Shown piece by piece: positions 1-9,100 of a DNA stretch of 11,154 bases (position 1 is the stretch's first letter; each line of letters opens with the position of its first letter). The notes beneath the pieces are model-generated. The model was given only the letters and a program-made list of their open reading frames with translations. It did no database searches and was not told where the DNA came from. Origin of the DNA: Baffinella frigidus (Eukaryota; Cryptophyceae; Cryptomonadales; Baffinellaceae); contig MU646503.1 of assembly GCA_026770585.1 (NCBI GenBank), forward strand, positions 273,935 to 285,088, read 5' to 3'. A program made the translations under genes and the position numbers.

Positions 1-57
1 GGAAGTAGGGTGGGGTGGGGGGGGGTCCGGATGGATTGTAACTCCACCTCCTACCAG

Positions 58-135
58 GGCACACGACGCTGAGATCAACTGTCTCTCGCTGAGTGCGTGC
101 GGGACGCTGCTCGCCACTGGCGGCGCTGACAACAG
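58..135 (+). CDS. Exon 1 of the window (WD repeat 1)
   Basis: Reads AHDAEINCLSLSACGTLLAT then GGADN and two bases of an Arg codon. This is the GH...D/N half of a WD40 blade with the usual small-residue strand before GGADN. The preceding TACCAG is a pyrimidine-flanked acceptor with an upstream GTAAC, and the donor is GTGCCT at 136. The split codon AG+G (Arg) joins to VKVW in exon 2 and completes the canonical GGADNRVKVW blade end. The true 5' exons lie left of the window, so the start of this exon depends only on the acceptor at 54-57. Confidence 0.75.
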
Positions 136-3100
136 GTGCCTTTGTTACCCTGTGTTGAGAGAACACGCGCGTGTGTGCGAACACCTCGCTCGGGTGGCAA
201 GGGGGCAAATGGATCGGGTATTTATTGCCTTCAGCTCCCATCGGGAGCTGAAGCCCAGTACAACCTTCAGCTCCCGATGGGAGCTGAAGCCCAGTACAAA
301 CTGGACGTGACCGGTACCAAATTTTGCAACCAAATTTTGCAGTATGTTCGAACGGTATGTTCGAACATACCGCCGCCAGCGTCCATGCCACGCCAGAGGG
401 CTCGAGGGAAACCGACGCCTTATCCACGCCAGATCTGGCGTTGTTGACTTGAAAATCCAAGGGCTTTCCCCTGAAAGATGTCAAAAGTGGATGTTTCGAT
501 CCTTCTGGCGTGGTGGTAGCCTCCCTTGGAATTGCCGGAGCGCCAGCAGTGCGGGCCACTCGAGGCTAGAAATGTGACTATGTTAAAACAGGGATTCTCT
601 TACAAGTGAAAGAAAAACGACGTGTGTAGTAATTTTCACACACATAGGGGCGTTTCGTTACGTATCTTGCAGAAATCTGTCAGATACGTGACCAAGCCAG
701 CCCGTGACTGGTACTAAATTTAACAACCCCACATTTAAAATACTCCCTATTCCAGCCTCGAGTGGGGATGCTGCACGCCACCAGGCCACGCCAGGGCACA
801 AGTGGGGGTTTCATACACACTCGTTCGCGCTAAAAGTGAATAGATGGCTTATCCTGGCACATATTTTCAAAATTCCGGCGGCAAAGAGCTCCAATTCCCA
901 TCACTTTTGGCGTGTTTCCCGGGTAGAATCAACTTTACTCGAACATCGTGTAGTAAAATGAAATTTCAACTTACGACCTGGCGTGGGGAGCGCAGACAAC
1001 CGGCGCCCTGACGGCGGGTGAGGCTTGGTAGGTGTGATTTGAAGGTTGACAACAGGTGCCTTGCCGGCTGCGGGGTGACGGTGATAGGAGTGGTGTCTTG
1101 CTGTTAACAAGGCTCGCTCGGGACCCCCGCCCTCACCGTGGTGGGGGCGGGCGTTTAGGGTGTATGGTTTAGAGCCCCCCTCCCCGCCCCCACCAGCCAT
1201 CCGCGCTTCCGATTTTTGAATGTTCGCCCAAGAATCTTATCCATTGCCCTCTAACCTAACCGGATGTTCACCTTGAAGTCAAGGCGAAAATTTCCTCGGC
1301 CGCTGCTAAGTGGCGCTGTGCTGATCGAATCGTGATACCCCCTACCCGCGCAGGGTGAAGGTGTGGGGCGTGTCAGACTCTGGGCTGACGGAGATGGCGT
1401 GCTTCACGGGGCACGAGGACATCGTGTGGGGCGTCGCACTCTCCGCCGACGGGGGTACCGCGGCTTCTTCCAGCCTCGACGGCACGGTGCGTCCCTCCTC
1501 CCCAAACCCTGATTCCGAACCCCCAAAATCCTTACCTAACACGGTGCGTGCCCCACTCGAGGCGCACCGCGGCCTTTGTATGTGTGGGGCGTCGGGGAAG
1601 GAACCGAAAAACCGATTTCTTCGGTTTTTCGGTTTCTTTCTTCGGAAATCGGTTTCGATTTCTTCGGTTTCCTCCCCGACGCCCCCACATACAAGGGGGA
1701 CCGCGGCCTTTTTATGTGTGGGGCGCTGACGGGGGTACCGCGGCACTTTGTCCAGTCTCGACGGCACAGTGCGTCCCGCCTCCGCCCCCAGACCCTGATT
1801 CCCAACCCCCAAAATCCTTGCCTAGACCCCAACATACACCCTGAACCGCTTCCAGTCTCGACGGCACGGTGCGTCCCTCCTCCGCCCCCAGACCTTGAGA
1901 GTTCAGGACGAAGGGGTTGGGAATCAGGGTTTGGGGTGGCATCGTGCGACCCGAACCTTAACCCTAACCCATACACCCTACGTCCCAAACCCTAGCGGCG
2001 TTCATGTAAGGCATTCTTGGTGGGGATTGGAGCCGTGCCGCCCGTGTTTTGGCAGGGAACGTGACTTACTCTCGTACAAACCTGGACGTGCGTCTACAGC
2101 CGACATATAAAAAGGGGACTTGCCCGGCCTCGAGTGGCTCTAGATGGACAGATAGATGAATATGTAGATGGTTAGATAGATGGATAGATAGACGCATAGG
2201 TTGATGGGCAGATAGATGGATAGATAGATAGATAGATAGATGTCGCGGCTTCTTCCAGTCTCGACGGCACCGTGCGTTCCTCCTCCGCCCCAAAGCCCTA
2301 ACCCTAATCCGTAGACCCTGATTCGTCAACCCTCAACCCCAACCCTCGAACCCCAAAACCCAAAACCCAAGACCCAATACCCTACACCCTAAACCCTGCA
2401 CACCACACCGTGATTCTCAAACCCTAAAACCCAAACCCTACACCCCAGACCCCAGACTTCAAAAAATGATCCCAAAACTTCTTGTTCTTGTTGGTGTTCT
2501 TCTTCTTCTTCATTACTCTCGATACAGGTCCTAAATGAGGCCCTTGAATCTTGAATTGAGTGATACAAAAAAACGACCCCCAAACCCTAAGACCCAACCC
2601 CTCGGGTAGGTGCGAGTGTGGCGCGTGGCAGGCAGCAACGGCGAAGATGATGCACGCGGGGGAGAGACGCGGGCTGGGGGGGGTGCGTCGGGGAGGCGCC
2701 ATGGAGGTGCATGCCTTCCTACCCTTAACCTAAACCCTACTCCCTAAACCCTAAACCCTGAACCCTACACCCTAAACCCTGCTTCCTTGATCTTCCCCGT
2801 GCTCCTGCCAGCGCGGTTCTCACCCGAAAGTGCCTGCGCTCAGAGGTCCTAGGCAGGTCCTAGGGCCCTACGGTAGGGCGTATGAGCCTACTCGCCAAAT
2901 GATGGATACGCCACAAACCCCTTTTCACGTGGGCACAAGATTAAGGGGCAACGGCCTGAAAATGGGGTAGTTGGGCCTACGGCATTGCCTAGGACTTCCT
3001 ACCGTAGGCCGAGACTTTTTGGTCCTAGGTTCCCTCGGCCTACGGTAGGAGGTCCTAGGCAATGCCGTAGGCCTAACTACCCCATTTTCAGGCCGTTAGC

Positions 3101-6100
3101 CTATGAAGATGTGGCACCCGCGCCGTCCACTTAGCAGCCACCAAGGCCTTCACGGATACAGTCCATCTAAACGATTTGCACTAGAACCTTATCCATTGCC
3201 CTGGAATCTAACCGGAATTTCACCTTGAATTCAAGGTGAAACGATCTTCGCTCGCTGCTAAGGGGTGGGCAGCCAGCGGTGCCATTGGCAAGCGGTCCAT
3301 CCAAAGTATAACTGGTTCTGCAGGAGAACTGGTCAAATCTCAAACTGGTCAAACTCCAAACTGGTCAAATCTGCAGGAGGGGGCGATCTTCCCCGGGCTG
3401 CCGGCCTTCTTTTTGTCTGTCCTTTTTTGCTACGAGAGACTCGTAACCTTGTGCCCGCCCCAGCTGTGGCCATTGGTGGGGGCTGGAACCATTGGAGCCA
3501 TTGGAATCATTGGCGCCATTGGAGCCATTGGCGCTACTGGTGCCGCGTCTTGTGTGTGTGTGGGGGGGTTGAAACCCTAAACCCTAGGGGAGTGGCTGTC
3601 GCTGCGCCAAACCTAAACCCTAAACCCTAAACCCTAAACCCTAAACCCTAAACCCTAAACCCTAAACCCTAAACCCTAACCCCCAGGGGAGGGGTTAGCG
3701 GGTGCGTCGTCAGCGGTGGGGGCGGAGGGTGGCGGCGGGGAGAAGGGGCAACAGGCTACGGTCAAGGAAGGACAGGTTATGAGGGGGCACGCGGGGTGGG
3801 TGTGGGGGGTCGCACTGCACCCGCGCATGGGGTGACGTCCCTCAACCCTAAGCCTGACGGACTTTTCTCAAGTTGACGTTCTGGGTCTGTGGTACAGACT
3901 TGTCAACTTTGGGGAGAGGATGCGGTCGGACTCGCCGGGTTGGTGAGACCAAATTTAATTTCGGGACACGACAGAATCTGTCCCGCTATCTTAGGCTCCC
4001 CACGCGGAAGGTAAGGGTGTATATGCTATTTTAGGCATCAAATGATGCTATCTTACGCCTTTTTATCAGGACAGATTCTGGTATGTTCCGAGGTGAAATT
4101 GGACGGAGACAGAGCGATAGAGTTCTAGCTCTGTTTCACTCTAGTAGACTAAATCAATTATATCCTTTTATTCAACTCAAAACGCCGAAAGTCATCTTTT
4201 TCAAAGGGATTTGTCAACTTTTGGCGAACCGTTGCGATCTGGTCTCGCCAAATTGGCGAGACCAAATCGAGTGGAACAGAGCTAGGAGTTCTGCCTCCAG
4301 AGAGGCAAATGCTCACAGCATCTTTTGCTCGCTGCGACGCAGGGAGGCCACACGGTGGGCTTCGAGGGTTTCGGGGCCCCTAGATTTAGTGGTAACGTGA
4401 CAAAATTTGCATTAGAAAATCTTTAAAGTTACCTGCCCACAGGGTAAGTTGACTTTTGATGGAAGGTCCGTAGTCCACCGTGTGGCCCCGCATCTTCAAA
4501 CCCAAACCTCAAACCCCAAACCCTAAACCCTAAACCTCAAACCCCAAACCAGACCCCCCCCGCCCAGGGAGGCAGCGCATGGCAATCGTAAACCCGAAAC
4601 CCCGACTCGTAAGCCCCAACAACCAAAGCCTAACCCCCTTGTTCAGAGAGGCAGCGTCGGCAGGCGACGATAAGACTGTGCGGCTTTGGATGACAGGTTA
4701 CGAGCCTAGAGGGGAGGCGCACGCTGCGGCGCCCCCACGAGTGTTCCCTCCACCACCACACAGCGGGCTGCGAAGGGATTTTGAACAACCTTGAAGCGAT
4801 AACACCCACGACCCTACGGTAGGCAATCCGTAGGGACATAGGGGGAGTTCCCACAGATAAGGTAACCGGGAATGCCTTGATTTTGGCGAGTGTTTCCCTC
4901 CGTAACCCGCTGTGGACCGCTGTGTGGCTTCTGATCCGAGAGCGAAATTCTTCGGCCTGAGCTAAACACGAATCCCACACAGCGGTGCCTGACACCCCCC
5001 TGTCCTCGGGTCAGATTTCCCCCCCGTAGCCCGCGGTGTCGTGGTGTGCCTGGCTTCTCACCGTGTCCGCGCTGCGACGTGGAACAGCCCCGCCGGCAGG
5101 CTCGTGAACGCCCGCGTGACCGGTCACGCGGACGCCGAAGCCAACTGTCCGAGGTGACTGCCTTGCGTGTGCCTTCTTCGGTGGTAATCTGGCTAGGTGT
5201 GAACCCCAGAGAAGAGGCTTTTATTGAACGTATGCCGTCGGACCATACACGTAAGGCGTCCCGAGAGGGCTCGAACTAAGTGCCTCTTAGACGCCACGAT
5301 ACTAAATGTACAAACAGACGTACCTAAGCGTCGGGTTTACTCGCCGATGCAGGGAGGTAGCCTCGGCAGGTGACGACAAGACCGTGCGGCTCTGGAGGAC
5401 TGAGGTTGGCGCACAGGCGGACGCTGCCGCGCCACCTTTGACGTACACCCTAAACCCTAGGGTTGAGGGTTGAGGGTATGCGGCTTTGGAGGACTGGTTG
5501 TGAGCCTGGAGGGGAGGCGCACGCTGCGGCGACCCCTTTGACGTGAACCCTAAACCCTAGGGTTGAGGGTTGAGGGTGTAGGGTTGAGGGTGCCCGCCGG
5601 TGGGAGCGTCGTCGACGCAGGTTCAAGGTGGTTGTTGGAAAAGATGGAGGGTTCGCTTAGGGCTAAGGGTTTAGGATTGAGGGTTTAGGGTCGAGGGTTT
5701 ACGTCAAAAAGGGACGCCGCACGCTGCGGTGTCACCTTTGACGTACACCCTAAACCCTGAAACCTAAACCCTAAACCCTGAGACCCACACCCTAAGCGAA
5801 CCCCCCATCTTTTCCAACAACCACCTTGAACCCGAAACCCGAAACACGAAACACGAAACACGAAACACGAAACACGAAAACCTAAACCCCACCCCCTAAC
5901 CCCTAAATCCTCCCCCCTAAATTCCAACCCATAATCCCTAAACCCCAAGCCCCAACCCCCAACCCCCAAACCCCAAACCCCAAACCCCAAACAGCAAACC
6001 CCAAACCCCAAAACGTCACCCTGCAGAGAGCACACAGACGAAGTGCGGTCGGTGAGCTACTCGCCATACGGGGGTCGATTTGACCATTTTGCAAGGATTG

Positions 6101-9100
6101 ATTTGACCATTTCCTTTTTTCTTCTTCTCAGAGGGCACACAGACGAAGTGTGGGCAGTGAGCTACTCGCCATACGGGGGCTTTCGAGGGGGGCAACCCCC
6201 CCACCCCAACCCCTCAACCCAAACACGTCACTCCGCAGAGGGAACACAGACGAAGTCCGGTCGGTGAGCTACTCGCCATGCGGGGGCTCGCAAGGATCGA
6301 TTTGACCATTATCTTTTTGACCATTCTCTTTTTCGATTTGACCATTCTCTTTTTCTTTCTCAGAGGGCACACGGACGAAGTGCGGGCAGTGGGCTACTCG
6401 CCATACGGGGGTCGATTTGACCATTTTGCAAGGATCGATTTGACCATTTTCTTTTTCTTCTTCTCAGAGGGCACACGGACGAAGTGCGGGTGGTGAGCTA
6501 CACGCCATGCGGAAGCTCGCAAGGATCGATTTGACCATGATCAATTTGACCATTCTCTTTTTCGATTTGACCATTCTCTTTTTCTTTCTCAGAGGGCACA
6601 CGGACGAAGTGCGGGCAGTGGGCTACTCGCCATACGGGGGTCGATTTGACCATTTTGCATGGATCGATTTGACCATTTTCTTTTTCTTCTTCTCAGAGGG
6701 CACACGGACGAAGTGCGGGTGGTGAGCTACACGCCATGCGGAAGCTCGCAAGGATCGATTTGACCATGATCAATTTGACCATTCTCTTTTTCGATTTGAC
6801 CATTCTCTTTTTCTTTCTCAGAGGGCACACGGACGAAGTGCGGGCAGTGGGCTACTCGCCATACGGGGGTCGATTTGACCATTTTGCATGGATCGATTTG
6901 ACCATTTTCTTTTTCTTCTCAGAGGGCACACAGACGAAGTGCGGGCGGTGTCATATTCGCCATGCGGGGCCTTCTTGCTCTCGTGCAGCGACGACGCCAC
7001 GGCCATCATCCACAAAGGCGCCTCCCCGCAGGTTATTCGCCCCCCCATGTGCGAAAGATTTACTGTAAAGTAATTAATTGTAAAGCGACACGGCCATCAC
7101 CCGGGCGTGCGCCGCACCACAGGTTACTAGCCCCCCCCTACCATGTGCGAAGGATGCACTGTAAAGTAGTTGAAGGTAAAGTAGGTGAGCTACTCGCCAT
7201 GCGGGGCCTTCCTGCTGTCGTGCAGCGATGACGCCACGGCTGTGATCCGGGCGTGCGACGCACCACAGGTTACTAGCCCCCCCCCCCCCATGCGCGAAGG
7301 ATGCAGTGTAAAGTAGTTAATTGTAAAGCGCATAACACCGCTTGACGACTTCACGGCCATCATCACTTCATCACAGGTTATCAGCTCCTCCGACCTTCAG
7401 AGTTTGTACCAGAAACACGCCGCACGTGAATAGCCCGCCGCCGCAACAATGTGGAATTTGTACCACGAAATCCTTTTAAGGCGAAACGTGGCGTTTTGAC
7501 ATTAATACGTGTATGCTGGTGCGACGCCACCGCTATGATCCGGGCGTGCGCCGCACCACAGGTTTTTTAAACCCGAGACCCGAAACCCGAAACCCGAAAC
7601 CCGAAACCCCAGACCCGAAACCTGAAACCCGAAACCCGAAACCCGAAACCCGAAACCCGAAACCCGAAACCCGGAGCCCGAAACCCGAAACCCGGAGCCC
7701 GAAACCCCAGACTCCCAACCCCGGACCCCAGACCCCAAATTCCAAACCCCAAACCCCAAAGCAGGAGCCTGGCGAGACACTTCGAGGACACCAAGACCCA
7801 GTCAGGTCTGATCCGGAGAACCCTATTTCTCTTGCGTTGATGGTATATGAGCGACGTTGAGCCTATCGTATATTCTCTTCGCTGATAGTATATGAGCGAC
7901 GTTGAGCCCCAAAATCACATAATAAATTATTATAAATTGCCGCCTTGTTCATGCTGTAGGCTGGAGATGAGACCCCATTTACATTGAAAATAAGCCCCTA
8001 CCAACACCATGCTCCGAACAAAGGCCCTGTCGTCAAGCAAGCTGATCCGGGGAAACCTATTTTTCTTTCATTTGATGGCAACGAAAATTACTGCACAATT
8101 CGTTCTTACTAGTAATATTCAGTCATTCGTGTAGTAATTTTCATTGGAATCAAATGAAAGAAAAACAGGTTTCCCCGGATAAGGTCTCTAACGCAAAACG
8201 ATCCCCTACACCACTAAACCCCAAACCGTAAACCCTGAACCCGAAACCGTAAACCGTAAACCCTAAAACCCGAGACTATTCGACGGTCGATTGTAGGCGA
8301 CAGGTGCCTCTCGCTTGTCTTGATCGTAGGTGCGCCACTCAAGGCTGGAAGAGGGAGTATTTTAAATGTGGGGTTGTTAAATTTAGTACCAGTCACGGGC
8401 AGACTTGGTCACGTATCTGCGGGGTATCCCGCAGATACGTGACCAAACGCCCCTATTTATGTAAAAAATGCAACACACCTGGTTCCCCCCCTTCACTTGT
8501 AAACGAATCCCTGTTTTAAAATAGTCATATTTCTGGCCTCGAGTGGGCGGGGCGCGTCAAACGGGCTGCGTGTCGCAACACAAAGCCTGAAACGCCCCCA
8601 TTTGTTTTTTTAAAGAGACGGTTTATTTTTTAGAATGACTATTTCAGGGACGTGACAGGTGGCTTTCGTGTCTTGTCCGCACACACCCAGCACTAAAAAC
8701 CGCCGATACTGTCAACTTTCCCCATGGGTTGATGGTCATTTTTTTTCATGGGAAAGGTGCGGGGCCTGGGCGTCGAGCATGCTTCGTGTCGCGACCGGCG
8801 GGGACCTTGTAACAATTTATTGATATTTATGAAATAATTTATTAACATTTATCAAATAATTTAGTGATATTCATTTTGGTGCACCGTTTTACCACAGGTG
8901 TGGGGCGTGGGCGTCGAGTGAGCGTCGCGTCGTGACCGGCGGGGGGGACGTTATAATAATTCATTTATCTTTATCAAATAATTTATGGATATTTATTTGT
9001 AATAACTTAATTTTTTTATAAAAATGTTGTAAATAAATATTAATCCTTTCCGCAGGTGCGGGGCGTGGGCGTCGATAATTTATTGACATTCATAATTATG

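Larger units (their letters stand above)
136..1353 (+). other. Intron 1 (repeat-rich, no gene seen)
   Basis: Bounded by GTGCCT and CCCGCGCAG. It holds twin hairpins (229-299), short palindromes, an inverted-repeat element at 556-765, a short repeat of the exon-1 donor sequence at 1047-1062, and a block shared with 3180-3262. Short ORFs here have no recognisable domains and are not supported as genes. Confidence 0.65.

Noticed and set aside
3470-3580. Possible Gly-Ala-Ile-Gly repeat protein segment
   Set aside because: It lies within an intron of the best gene model, has no flanking coding support and is a 9-bp tandem repeat.
3577-3685. Chromosome end or telomere fusion
   Set aside because: The CCCTAAA tract is short, single-polarity and sits between exons 3 and 4 of one gene, so it is interstitial.
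4647-4740. Mutually exclusive alternative to exon 5
   Set aside because: The acceptor and frame fit exon 4, but no donor in the phase needed for exon 6 is present. Kept as an exon pseudocopy pending RNA evidence.
6027-6960. CRISPR-like array
   Set aside because: The units are 229 bp, spacers are repeated and not unique, and the repeats encode a WD40 half-blade in a eukaryotic intron.
6278-7068. Serial 72-110 codon ORFs containing GHTDEVRAVGYSPYGG
   Set aside because: Each joins a WD40 exon fragment to intron pyrimidine tract (Phe/Leu-rich). The real exon is only the part after the final CAG.
7502-7860. Long ORFs on both strands over the CCCGAAA array
   Set aside because: A 7-bp repeat without stop codons is open in several frames. 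The products are simple repeats.
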